From assembly GCA_049642465.1 (NCBI GenBank), contig JBAROV010000091.1, positions 1 to 64,000 on the forward strand: a DNA stretch of 64,000 bases. Direction: 5' to 3'. Positions 8,863-17,353 of the stretch are shown here, in pieces. A program made the position numbers and the translations under genes. Source of the stretch: CAWDPQ01 sp049642465 (GTDB lineage: Bacteria; Acidobacteriota; Vicinamibacteria; Vicinamibacterales; 2-12-FULL-66-21). Each line of letters begins with the position of its first letter. The stretch's first letter is position 1. The notes under the pieces are model-generated. The model worked only from the letters and a program-made list of their open reading frames with translations. It did not search any database and was not told the DNA's origin.

Positions 8863-9603
8863 ATGTTGTTGAGTCGCGCGCGCTTGCAGCTCTCCGTGGA
8901 GTTGCCGTGGAGAATCCCGCTGCTCGCGGTGATCCTCGCCCTGGCGTGCGCGTGCGGACGATCGGACCGTGAAACGGCCCCCCGTCAACCGACGGGGAAT
9001 GCCGCGGAGGCCCCCCAGGATCCGACCGCCCCGCCGCCGAAGCCAAAGGTCGTAGCGTTGGGCGACAGCCTGACGGCCGGCTACGGATTACTCGAATCGC
9101 AGTCGTATCCCGCAGTTCTTCAGCAGCACCTCGACACCGAGGGTTACGAGTTCGAGGTTGTCAACGCGGGGGTATCAGGCGACACGACGGCCGGCGGCCT
9201 CCGCCGTCTTGACTGGGCGCTCGAGGGGAACGTTCGGGTGTTGATCGTCGCGCTCGGGGGAAACGATGGCCTGCGGGGACTGGCCGTCGCGGAGATGAAA
9301 CAGAATCTCACCGCGATCGTCCAGCGGGCGAAGGAACGGGGAATCGCAGTCATTCTCGCGGGCATGGAGGCGCCACCAAACTTTGGTCAGGAGTATGCGA
9401 CGGGGTTTCGACAAGCCTTTCGCGATGTCGCGCTCAAAGAGCGCGTGATTTTCATTCCGTTCCTGCTCCAGAACGTTGCGGGTCGTCCGGAGTTGAATCA
9501 AGGAGACGGTATTCACCCCAACGTGCAAGGCACAGCTATCGTTGCCGACACCGTGTGGAGAGTGCTCCGACCGGTGCTCGACCAGATGGCGGACGGTTCA
9601 TGA
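8863..9603 (+). CDS. TesA-like SGNH/GDSL esterase, lipoprotein
   Basis: A 246-residue SGNH hydrolase. The N-terminus is a signal ending in a lipobox-like LACAC around residues 26-30, so it is probably a lipoprotein. Block I is ALGDSLTAGYGL (nucleophile Ser), block III is GGNDGLRG and block V is DGIHPN, giving the complete catalytic set of arylesterase/TesA enzymes. It is the first gene of a tesA-ybbA-ybbP-type operon and overlaps the ATPase gene by ATGA. A TATACT lies six bases before the ATG, suggesting a leaderless message. Confidence 0.92.
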   Translation: MLLSRARLQLSVELPWRIPLLAVILALACACGRSDRETAPRQPTGNAAEAPQDPTAPPPKPKVVALGDSLTAGYGLLESQSYPAVLQQHLDTEGYEFEVVNAGVSGDTTAGGLRRLDWALEGNVRVLIVALGGNDGLRGLAVAEMKQNLTAIVQRAKERGIAVILAGMEAPPNFGQEYATGFRQAFRDVALKERVIFIPFLLQNVAGRPELNQGDGIHPNVQGTAIVADTVWRVLRPVLDQMADGS

Positions 9604-10301
9604 TCGAGCTACGCGGAGTCTCCAAGGCGGTGCCGAGCGGCGCCGGGACGCTCACGATCCTTCATCCGCTCGACCTGACCATCGACAAAGGTCGCGTTGT
9701 CGCTATCACGGGACCGTCCGGCAGCGGCAAGTCAACGCTGCTCGGTCTCATCGCAGGCCTGGATGCCCCGTCAACTGGCCGGATCCACCTGGACGGGGAG
9801 GACATCACCTCGCTCGACGAAGATGCGCTTGCCCGGTTGCGTGGGGTCCGTGTCGGCATCGTGTTTCAGTTCTTCCACCTGCTGCCGTCGCTGACCGCCT
9901 TTGAGAATGTTCTCATTCCGATGGAAATTGCCGGTGTAGCTGACGCGTCTCAGCGTGCCCGGTTGCTGCTCTCGGAAGTCGGGCTCGACGACCGCATGCA
10001 TCATTACCCGTCACAGCTCTCGGGAGGCGAGCAGCAACGCGTCGCGATCGCACGTGCACTCGCGAACAATCCGCCCATCCTGCTGGCTGACGAACCGACT
10101 GGTAATCTCGACAGTGCGACGGGCCACCAGATCATCGAGCTGCTTCTCTCGATCAATCGCGACCGCGGCACGACGCTGGTGCTGGTTACCCACGATCCCG
10201 AGCTGGCGAGAGTTGCAGACGTGACGATTGCGCTTCGAGACGGCCAGGTCGTCAGATCTGAAGACGCTCGAGCCCTCGCGGCTCGGTCAGCATCCCGATG
10301 A
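9600..10301 (+). CDS. ybbA: ABC transporter ATP-binding protein, YbbA/LolD type
   Basis: A 233-residue ATPase of the MacB/LolD/YbbA group: Walker A GPSGSGKST, Q-loop FQFFHLLPSLTAFENV, signature LSGGEQQRVAIARAL, Walker B ILLADEPTGNLD and H-loop THD. The ATG at 9600 overlaps the stop of the esterase gene. It powers the YbbP-like permease whose gene overlaps its own end. The order esterase-ATPase-permease is the well-known tesA-ybbA-ybbP arrangement; the transported substrate is not settled. Confidence 0.93.
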   Translation: MIELRGVSKAVPSGAGTLTILHPLDLTIDKGRVVAITGPSGSGKSTLLGLIAGLDAPSTGRIHLDGEDITSLDEDALARLRGVRVGIVFQFFHLLPSLTAFENVLIPMEIAGVADASQRARLLLSEVGLDDRMHHYPSQLSGGEQQRVAIARALANNPPILLADEPTGNLDSATGHQIIELLLSINRDRGTTLVLVTHDPELARVADVTIALRDGQVVRSEDARALAARSASR

Positions 10302-12838
10302 CGTTCGTTGTTCGCATGGTCGTGCGCGAGCTGCGGGCTTCGTGGCGGCGTCTCCTCTTTTTCTTCGTTTGCGTGGCGATTGGCGTGGGAGCGATCGTGG
10401 CGCTGCGATCGGTGATCCAAAGCGTGCGGACGGGGCTCATGCGGGAGGCACGGGCGATCGTGTCCGCCGACGTGCTGGTTTCCACCAACCGGCCGTGGAC
10501 GCCGCAGGTTCGCGAACGACTCGACCAGCGGCTCGCCAGCGCTCCCATATTGCAGCGTCTCGAATCCATCGAGACCGCGACGATGGTGCGCGGGGAGCAA
10601 GGCGCCGCCGCGAAGATGGTCGAGTTGAAAGGGGTCCAGAACGGATTCCCGCTGTACGGGCAACTCGTGCTCGCCGATGGTGTGACCTTCAGCCACGATC
10701 TGCTCGAAAACCGGGGAGCGCTCGTCCGGCCGGACCTGCTCGTTCACCTTGGGATTCGAACGGGTGACCGTATTGTCATCGGCGGCCACCCATTCACGAT
10801 CCGCGGTGTGATCGAACAGGAGCCCGGGCGGCGTGTGGGCGCGTTCAGTTTTGGCTCGCGGGTGATCGTGGATTACGCCGATCTTCGCGCGACGGGCCTG
10901 CTGACGTTCGGCAGTCGTGCCAGCTATCAGCTGCAGCTGCGCGTCGAGGACGAGGCGGTTCGGTCGCTCGTCCGCGACTTGCGCCGCGATTTTCGAAACG
11001 ACTTCATCAACACCCGCTCGTACCAGTCCACGGAAGACGATATTGGCGAAGATTTGCAGCGCGCCGAAAACTACCTGAGCCTCGTCGGCTTCATCATGGT
11101 GATCCTCGGCGGCATCGGGGTGTGGAGCGTCACGCGGGTCTTCGTCCGCCAGAAGATCCGGAGCGTTGCGATTCTCAAATGCCTTGGCGCCACCACCGCG
11201 CAGATCCTGTCCACCTACGTGGTGCAAGTCATCCTGCTTGGCTTGACTGGCAGCCTGTTGGGCGTCGTCATTGCGTGGATCGCCATCGCCTCGATCCCTC
11301 CCTCGCTGGCGGCGTCGTTTGGTGGCGTCTCGTACGGCTTGACGATTTCAGCAGTGCTCCAGGGCCTGTTCGTCGGACTGATTGTTTCCGTGCTGTTTTC
11401 ACTGGCGCCGCTTCTCGAAGTCCGGCGGGTGAAGCCGCTGCTGTTGCTGCGCGGGCTGGACGCGCAGATCGCTCGTGCGCGAGTTGACTGGATTCAGGTT
11501 GGCGTGATGGCGATTGTCAGCGCTGCGCTCGTGAGCATCGCCGCATGGCAGGCCGCTTCCTGGCAGGTCGGTCTGATCGTAACTGGCGGATTCGCCGTCG
11601 TCACGCTGCTGTTGCACGGCGCCGGGATCCTGCTGGTGCGTGCGGTCCGGCCACTCGCTGCCGCGCCGTGGTTTCCGCTTCGCCACGCCGTTGGCAGCCT
11701 TCGGCGGCCGGGCAATCAGACGCGCGTCATTCTCTTGGCGGTCGGCTTGGGCAGTTTCTTCGTGATCGGGGTGCGTGCGCTCCAGTCGAACCTGATCGAG
11801 GAGTTCACAATTACGCTCGATCAAGCCGGCGCTGACATGTTCCTCATTGATATCCAGCAGGACCAGCTGGAGGGGATTCGTCAGCTCGTGAAGGCCCGTG
11901 CCGGCGTCGAACCGCGGCTGATTCCAGTCCTGAGAGCCCGCGTGACCGGTGTCAGCGGCAAGGAGAACAACCTCGACACAGTCTCTGACGTGCGAGGCCG
12001 TGGCGGGTTGAGCCGTGAATTCGTCATCACCTACCGCAACCATCTCGAACCTAACGAAAAACTGGTCGAAGGCACGTTCTGGAGCGGCCAACCGCCGCTT
12101 CCCGACGACGCTGCGGAACTGCAGGTCACAGTCGAGAAGGGGATTCACGAACGGTCGCGAGTCGCCGTCGGCGATCTGATGCGGTTCGATATCCTCGGAC
12201 GCATCGTCAACGCGCGAGTCGTGGGGATCCGCGAGGTCGAGTGGGGAGACGCCCGCAACGGCGGCTTCATGTTCGTGTTTCGTCCCGGCCCGCTCGCGCG
12301 CGCACCCCATAGCTACATCGCCACGCTCCGGGCGCCCGACGCCGTCGCGGAGCGAGCGACCTTTCAGCGCGACCTCGTTGCCGCGTATCCGAATGTCTCG
12401 GCAATCGACGTGCGCGAAGTGCTCGCGACCATCCAGGGGATCGTCGATAACGTCACGCTTGCGATTTCAATCGTCGGCGGGGTGGCGGTCGCGAGCGGCG
12501 TCCTGATCCTCATCGGGGCCGTTGCGATGACGAAATTCCAGCGCGTGTACGAAGCCGCCATTCTTCGCACGCTCGGCGCGAGCACCCGTCTCCTGACGAC
12601 GATGCTGGCGCTCGAATACAGTGCGCTCGGCTTGCTTGCCGGCTGTATCGGCGCTGCCGGAGCTCTGGCGCTCACCTGGGGCATTTCCCGATACGTGTTC
12701 GACATCCCTTGGCACCCCGCGCCAGGCGTGCTCGCCGCCGGCGCGTTTATCACGACCGCGCTGGTCGGTATCATCGGCGTCGTCGCGAGCTTCGACGTGC
12801 TGCGGAAGAAGCCGCTGGCGACGTTACGGGCGGAATAG
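10298..12838 (+). CDS. ybbP: FtsX-like ABC permease, YbbP type
   Basis: An 846-residue inner-membrane permease with an N-terminal membrane segment (LLFFFVCVAIGVGAIVAL), a periplasmic MacB-PCD-like domain, and two FtsX-type membrane blocks (around residues 260-400 and 710-840), giving about ten transmembrane helices, as in YbbP. The ATG overlaps the ATPase stop codon. Long-standing proposals for the family involve moving hydrophobic molecules across the inner membrane; this is not shown by the sequence. Confidence 0.92.
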   Translation: MTFVVRMVVRELRASWRRLLFFFVCVAIGVGAIVALRSVIQSVRTGLMREARAIVSADVLVSTNRPWTPQVRERLDQRLASAPILQRLESIETATMVRGEQGAAAKMVELKGVQNGFPLYGQLVLADGVTFSHDLLENRGALVRPDLLVHLGIRTGDRIVIGGHPFTIRGVIEQEPGRRVGAFSFGSRVIVDYADLRATGLLTFGSRASYQLQLRVEDEAVRSLVRDLRRDFRNDFINTRSYQSTEDDIGEDLQRAENYLSLVGFIMVILGGIGVWSVTRVFVRQKIRSVAILKCLGATTAQILSTYVVQVILLGLTGSLLGVVIAWIAIASIPPSLAASFGGVSYGLTISAVLQGLFVGLIVSVLFSLAPLLEVRRVKPLLLLRGLDAQIARARVDWIQVGVMAIVSAALVSIAAWQAASWQVGLIVTGGFAVVTLLLHGAGILLVRAVRPLAAAPWFPLRHAVGSLRRPGNQTRVILLAVGLGSFFVIGVRALQSNLIEEFTITLDQAGADMFLIDIQQDQLEGIRQLVKARAGVEPRLIPVLRARVTGVSGKENNLDTVSDVRGRGGLSREFVITYRNHLEPNEKLVEGTFWSGQPPLPDDAAELQVTVEKGIHERSRVAVGDLMRFDILGRIVNARVVGIREVEWGDARNGGFMFVFRPGPLARAPHSYIATLRAPDAVAERATFQRDLVAAYPNVSAIDVREVLATIQGIVDNVTLAISIVGGVAVASGVLILIGAVAMTKFQRVYEAAILRTLGASTRLLTTMLALEYSALGLLAGCIGAAGALALTWGISRYVFDIPWHPAPGVLAAGAFITTALVGIIGVVASFDVLRKKPLATLRAE

Positions 12839-13190
12839 GCAAGTCACCGCTGAAAACAGCTGGATGATCTTGCCGGGCTATAGACCCTGCTATAGCGACC
12901 TACTACCAACGTTCGTTGACCGTCACGCTGAAACGAGCCGACGGCGTCTTTCACGACGAACACGAAGACACGACGACCACGAAGAAACCAGAGCCCTGCG
13001 TGCCCCGACGCCGGCCGAAGGCCGGCGCCCGGCACGGCCTCGTCGGGGCTTGCAAGCGTGACGTCTTCGTGACCTTCGAGTCTTCGTGCTCTTCGTGCAT
13101 CCCGCAGGCATAGCGTGACTCGGCCGTCGTGTTCGTCGTGTCGTCGCGGTCTTCGTGAATGCCGCAGGCAGGGCTCGTGGTTCGTGGGCC
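12839..13190. repeat. nested palindromic element with CACGAAG / CTTCGTG arrays
   Basis: The 488-base gap 12839-13326 holds no gene. CACGAAGA-type units (12952-12985) are mirrored by TCTTCGTG-type units (13063-13098). Between them CCCCGACG (13003-13010) pairs with CGTCGGGG (13041-13048), enclosing a perfect 7-bp hairpin GCCGGCC/GGCCGGC (13010-13026). A second CTTCGTG/GTCGTG stretch lies at 13126-13157 and a shorter one near 13175-13190, with a duplicated CCGCAGGCA word. The whole could fold as a cruciform or long RNA hairpin and may end the ybbAP transcript. Confidence 0.7.
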
Positions 13191-13326
13191 TCGCCAAGCG
13201 AGACGTGGGGGATGGTTGGAGGCCTTCGCGATCTCATTGGAGGCGACGATAGCGTGCTAAGATGATCTTTTCCGGATGGAGTCGCGGGCCTGCGTGGGCC
13301 AGGCCGCGCGAGCGGGGATCACGAGC

Positions 13327-13662
13327 ATGGATTTGTCTCCATATAAAGAAGCGCTGCTCCGCAAGCGCGGGGAGATTCTGTCGGCTGGCGGTGGCATCAA
13401 GCCATTGCAGACAACAGAAACGAACTCGCGCCAGGGCGATCTCGCCGATCAGGCCAGCGGGAACAACGAAGTTCACATCCAACTCAAACTCAAACAGACG
13501 GACGCCAAGATTCTTCAGGCCATCGAAGAGGCGCTCTGGCGGATGGAAAAAGGCACCTACGGCGTGTGCCGCGATTGCGGCGAACCGATTGCGCCGGCGC
13601 GGCTGAATGCCATTCCGTGGACGCGCGTCTGTATCACGTGCAAGGAAAAGCAAAGCTCGTGA
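13327..13662 (+). CDS. DksA/TraR-family C4 zinc-finger protein
   Basis: A 111-residue protein with an N-terminal helical hairpin (about 1-70) and a C-terminal DksA/TraR zinc finger: CRDCGEPI, then CITCKEK, giving four cysteines. Such proteins bind the RNA polymerase secondary channel and modulate initiation with (p)ppGpp, though many short members are uncharacterised. The ATG at 13327 follows a GGGGAT. Its stop overlaps the GTG of the next gene, so the pair is coupled. Confidence 0.9.
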   Translation: MDLSPYKEALLRKRGEILSAGGGIKPLQTTETNSRQGDLADQASGNNEVHIQLKLKQTDAKILQAIEEALWRMEKGTYGVCRDCGEPIAPARLNAIPWTRVCITCKEKQSS

Positions 13663-14147
13663 AAAGCGCCGAGATGCTCGAGCTCCTGCGGGCCTTCTAC
13701 CGGGACAAGCTCGCGCTTCGGCAGCGTCACGTCGCCGCCGCACGCTATATCAAGGACTACGAGCTGAACAACGCCTACCAGTACATCATCGCGCGTGAAG
13801 ACGTGCAGGTTCGATGGCTGCAGGACGCGATTGTCGACATGGGCGGGCAGCCGGAGGACATCGGGGAGCCGGACGTGAAGCCGCAGGGGAAAGGGAAGGC
13901 CGCGCAGAACGCACTGCTGGCAACCGATCGTGACCTGGCACGCGCGATGGTTGACACGTGGCGACCCCGGATCGACGCGCTGCCAAACGCCCGTCACCGC
14001 AGCATGCTCCGTGTGATTCTTGGAGAGACGCTCGAGCATCAGCGGATGTTCGAACAGGCTCTTGGCGGCCGGACGGACGTGCTCGGCAGGCGAGCGGACG
14101 GCGCGGGAACCACCGGCGCAGTGCTGGCCACGCGGTGGGTGGAGTAA
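13659..14147 (+). CDS. ferritin-like helical-bundle protein (tentative)
   Basis: A 162-residue, mainly helical, soluble protein. The spacing of Glu and His residues (for example ETLEHQRMFEQAL near the C-terminus and YIIAREDVQVRWL near residue 45) is suggestive of a rubrerythrin/ferritin-like four-helix bundle, but I cannot confirm a complete di-iron site. The GTG start at 13659 overlaps the stop of the DksA-like gene in GTGA. A link between stress transcription control and iron or oxidant handling is inference only. Confidence 0.6.
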   Translation: MKSAEMLELLRAFYRDKLALRQRHVAAARYIKDYELNNAYQYIIAREDVQVRWLQDAIVDMGGQPEDIGEPDVKPQGKGKAAQNALLATDRDLARAMVDTWRPRIDALPNARHRSMLRVILGETLEHQRMFEQALGGRTDVLGRRADGAGTTGAVLATRWVE

Positions 14148-14155
14148 GCAAAGAG

Positions 14156-14632
14156 TTATCTTCGTTCGTCCCTCAGCAAATTTCGCAACAACTCCCCGAC
14201 ACGCAAACCTGTCACCGGATCGCGAACGTCCGGTGCGATCTGCGCGAGCGGACCGAGGACGAAGAAGCGCTCGCGAAACCGCGGGTGCGGCACCTGAAGG
14301 TCGGGCTCGTCAACCATATCCTCCCCGAGCATGATCAGGTCGAGATCGAGCGTTCGCGGCGCGCCTGCGTACCGCCGCTCGCGGCCGAACGCACGCTCGA
14401 TGCTCATGAGTTCCTCCAGCAGCGCGCGTGCCGAGAGCGCGGTCTCGCCCACCATTACGGCATTCAGAAAAAGCGGGTCGCCCTCGACTGCTTCGCCCTC
14501 GGGCTCGGTTTCGACGACGTCCGACAATGTGAGGTTTGACAGAATTGCGGCGAGGTGCTCTGCAGCAAACGCCATGGCCGCGCGGCGATCGCCAAGATTG
14601 CTGCCGACGGCGATGACGGCCCGTTTCTTCAA
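14156..14632 (-). CDS. folK: 2-amino-4-hydroxy-6-hydroxymethyldihydropteridine pyrophosphokinase
   Basis: A 158-residue folate-pathway enzyme that transfers pyrophosphate from ATP to 6-hydroxymethyl-7,8-dihydropterin. Motifs: GSNLGDR at the N-terminus, FLNAV, RTLDLDLI and VPHPRFRERFFVLGPL. The only start that keeps GSNLGDR is a TTG at 14632, preceded by pyrimidine-rich sequence with no Shine-Dalgarno. The frame stays open upstream through the preceding terminator hairpin, which is unlikely to be coding. folP and folB are not in the window. Confidence 0.9.
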   Translation of the reverse strand: MKKRAVIAVGSNLGDRRAAMAFAAEHLAAILSNLTLSDVVETEPEGEAVEGDPLFLNAVMVGETALSARALLEELMSIERAFGRERRYAGAPRTLDLDLIMLGEDMVDEPDLQVPHPRFRERFFVLGPLAQIAPDVRDPVTGLRVGELLRNLLRDERR

Positions 14633-14651
14633 AGAGAAAGGGAGAAGAAAG

Positions 14652-14684
14652 AAAGGGAGAAGGGAACTTTTCCCTTCTCCCTTT
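14652..14684 (-). terminator. 15-bp perfect inverted repeat, probable terminator
   Basis: Arms 14652-14666 and 14670-14684 are perfectly complementary around a three-base CTT loop, and on the minus strand the hairpin runs into a T-rich stretch. It follows the end of the secreted-protein gene (14692) and lies only 20 bases before the folK start, so it may also affect folK expression. Confidence 0.7.
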
Positions 14685-14691
14685 TCCCTTG

Positions 14692-15165
14692 TTACGTCGT
14701 CTTCTTGTAGACGCGCTTCTGCGTCCCGCGGGCATTCGTCGTCTCTACCGTGAGGACGTTCCCCGCGAGCGACCATACCTGAGTCGACTCGCCCTGCCCG
14801 GTCTTGGTGGTGATGGTCAGCTTGTTGCCGTCCCACTTGGCGGTCGAGACCATTTCCATCTGCTCGCCGCCGCGGCCCATCATCGTGTTCTTGCTCTCGG
14901 TCCCATCGAGCTTGTAGGTCGACGTGATCTTGTTGTCGCCAAAGGTCCGCTCGACCGTCAGCGTGTCGGCCGCCTGCTTGACAGTTGCGCCCTGACCGAG
15001 GCCACCACCACCTCTGCCCCCGCCCCCGCCACCACCGCCGGCGGGCATTCCGCTCGCCTCTGGATCCAGCGTCCACGTGCCGGAGAAGTCCGGCTTCTGC
15101 GCGAACGCCATGGTTGCGACCGCGAGGACCGCTGTCGCAATAATTCCAACACGTGCCACTTTCAT
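14692..15165 (-). CDS. small secreted protein with DFSGTW motif
   Basis: A 157-residue exported protein. Residues 1-22 form a signal peptide ending AFA. The mature N-terminus PDFSGTWTLDPEAS is a motif common in small secreted proteins of Acidobacteriota; a Gly-rich loop (about 42-58) and a beta-rich remainder follow (TYKLDGTES, KLTITTKT, STQVWSLAGNVLTVE), suggesting a small lipocalin-like barrel. An AGGAGGAG precedes the ATG. Function unknown. Confidence 0.75.
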   Translation of the reverse strand: MKVARVGIIATAVLAVATMAFAQKPDFSGTWTLDPEASGMPAGGGGGGGGRGGGGLGQGATVKQAADTLTVERTFGDNKITSTYKLDGTESKNTMMGRGGEQMEMVSTAKWDGNKLTITTKTGQGESTQVWSLAGNVLTVETTNARGTQKRVYKKTT

Positions 15166-15212
15166 GTGTCACTCCTCCTCAAGAGAAAGACGACGACTGA
15201 CGATGAACGACC

Positions 15213-15233
15213 GACTAACGACTAACGACTGAC
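15213..15233. repeat. three heptamer repeats GACTRAC
   Basis: Three direct copies of a seven-base unit GACTAAC/GACTAAC/GACTGAC in the 80-base gap between the efflux operon end and the secreted-protein gene, with similar GACTGAC words just upstream. One of several short-period arrays in intergenic positions of this window. Confidence 0.6.
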
Positions 15234-15246
15234 AATCGAAGCCGCT

Positions 15247-16461
15247 TTACTCATAGCGAAGCGCCTCGATCGGATCGAGCCCTGCGGCTTTCCGCGCAGG
15301 GTAGAAGCCAAAGAACACACCAGTTGCTGCAGCGAACCCGAACGCCATCCCGATCGCATTGGGGGGGATGGACGTTGGCCATGCCAGGGTTCGCTCGAGA
15401 ATGTCGGACAAGGCGTACCCCAGGCCAATGCCGAGCAAGCCGCCAAACAGGCTGATGACAATGGCCTCAACGAGGAATTGCAGCAACACATCCTTGCCGC
15501 GCGCGCCAATTGCAAGCCGCAGGCCGATCTCGCGCGTTCGCTCGGTGACCGAGACCAGCATGATGTTCATGATGCCGATCCCGCCAACGAGCAGCGAGAC
15601 GCCCGCGATGGCTGCCAGGAGCGTTGTCATGGTGCGAGTGGTTTCCGTACGGACGCTGGCAATTTCTTCCTGCGTGCGCACCATGAAGTCGTCGGGTTCG
15701 CCAGGCGGCAGCTTGTGCATGAGACGCAGCGTCTCAGTGATTGCGGCCGCAACAGGCGCGGTGTCGGCGCTCACAGCGGACACCGTGATGTTATTGATGT
15801 GCTGGATGCCCTGAAGCTTCTTCTGGACCGTGGTATACGGCACGAAAATCGTGTCGTCCTGATCCTGCCCGAAGGGCCCCTGGCCTTTGGAGGCCAACAC
15901 GCCGAGCACCTTGAACGGCTGATTGCGTATGCGAATGATCTGCCCCGTGGGGTCGACATCCGGTCCGAACAGCGTATCCGAGACCACCGTGCCGAGCACT
16001 GCGACCTTTGCCGCGGTGTTCACGTCCTGCTGTGTGAAGAAGCTGCCGTACTTCGCAGGCCAGCTGCGAATCAGCGGGAAGTCGACCTCCGTGCCCTCGA
16101 TGCGTGTGGACCAATTCTGGTTGCCCGCAATAACCTGCCCGCGCGAGTTGGCGCCAGCCGCGACGTACTGCACACCGGGAAGCGCGCGAATCGCATCCGC
16201 ATCAGCGGGCATCAGCGTATTCGACATCCCTTGTCCCTGACGCACGCCGCCTTGTGAGAAGTTGCCGGCGTTCACGTTGATCAGGTTCGTTCCGGCGGAC
16301 TTCACCTGCTCTTCGATGGTCGCTTGCGCACCGCGTCCGAGCGCCACCATCGTGATCACCGCGCCGACGCCGATGATCATTCCAAGCATCGTCAATATCG
16401 TGCGCATTTTGTTGCGGTTGAGCGCCTTGAGCGCGATCCGCACGGTCATGATGATCGACAT
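15247..16461 (-). CDS. MacB-type ABC transporter permease
   Basis: A 404-residue permease with one N-terminal membrane segment (MRTILTMLGMIIGVGAVITMVALG), a periplasmic MacB-PCD domain (about 45-240) and three C-terminal membrane segments of the FtsX fold, with the conserved VTERTREIGLRLAIGARGKDV. The ATPase is encoded separately just upstream, unlike fused E. coli MacB. It is the last gene of the efflux supercluster. Confidence 0.93.
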   Translation of the reverse strand: MSIIMTVRIALKALNRNKMRTILTMLGMIIGVGAVITMVALGRGAQATIEEQVKSAGTNLINVNAGNFSQGGVRQGQGMSNTLMPADADAIRALPGVQYVAAGANSRGQVIAGNQNWSTRIEGTEVDFPLIRSWPAKYGSFFTQQDVNTAAKVAVLGTVVSDTLFGPDVDPTGQIIRIRNQPFKVLGVLASKGQGPFGQDQDDTIFVPYTTVQKKLQGIQHINNITVSAVSADTAPVAAAITETLRLMHKLPPGEPDDFMVRTQEEIASVRTETTRTMTTLLAAIAGVSLLVGGIGIMNIMLVSVTERTREIGLRLAIGARGKDVLLQFLVEAIVISLFGGLLGIGLGYALSDILERTLAWPTSIPPNAIGMAFGFAAATGVFFGFYPARKAAGLDPIEALRYE

Positions 16462-16507
16462 GGTTTTAGCTCTGACGATGTCAACTTCCAGTTCTTAGTT
16501 ATCTTTT

Positions 16508-16542
16508 CCCCGAGCCCCGCGCCCCGCGCCCCGAGCCCCGAA
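16508..16542. repeat. five heptamer repeats CCCCGNG
   Basis: Five back-to-back heptamers CCCCGAG, CCCCGCG, CCCCGCG, CCCCGAG, CCCCGAA fill the gap between the permease start and the ATPase stop codon at 16543. Its position inside an operon is unusual for such an array; it may set differential expression of the two subunits. Confidence 0.75.
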
Positions 16543-17346
<804 letters not shown>

Positions 17347-17353
17347 TGTGTCC

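Noticed and set aside
12844..13237. Small open frames in the 12.84-13.24 kb gap
   Set aside because: They only read through the CACGAAG/CTTCGTG repeats and stem-loops.
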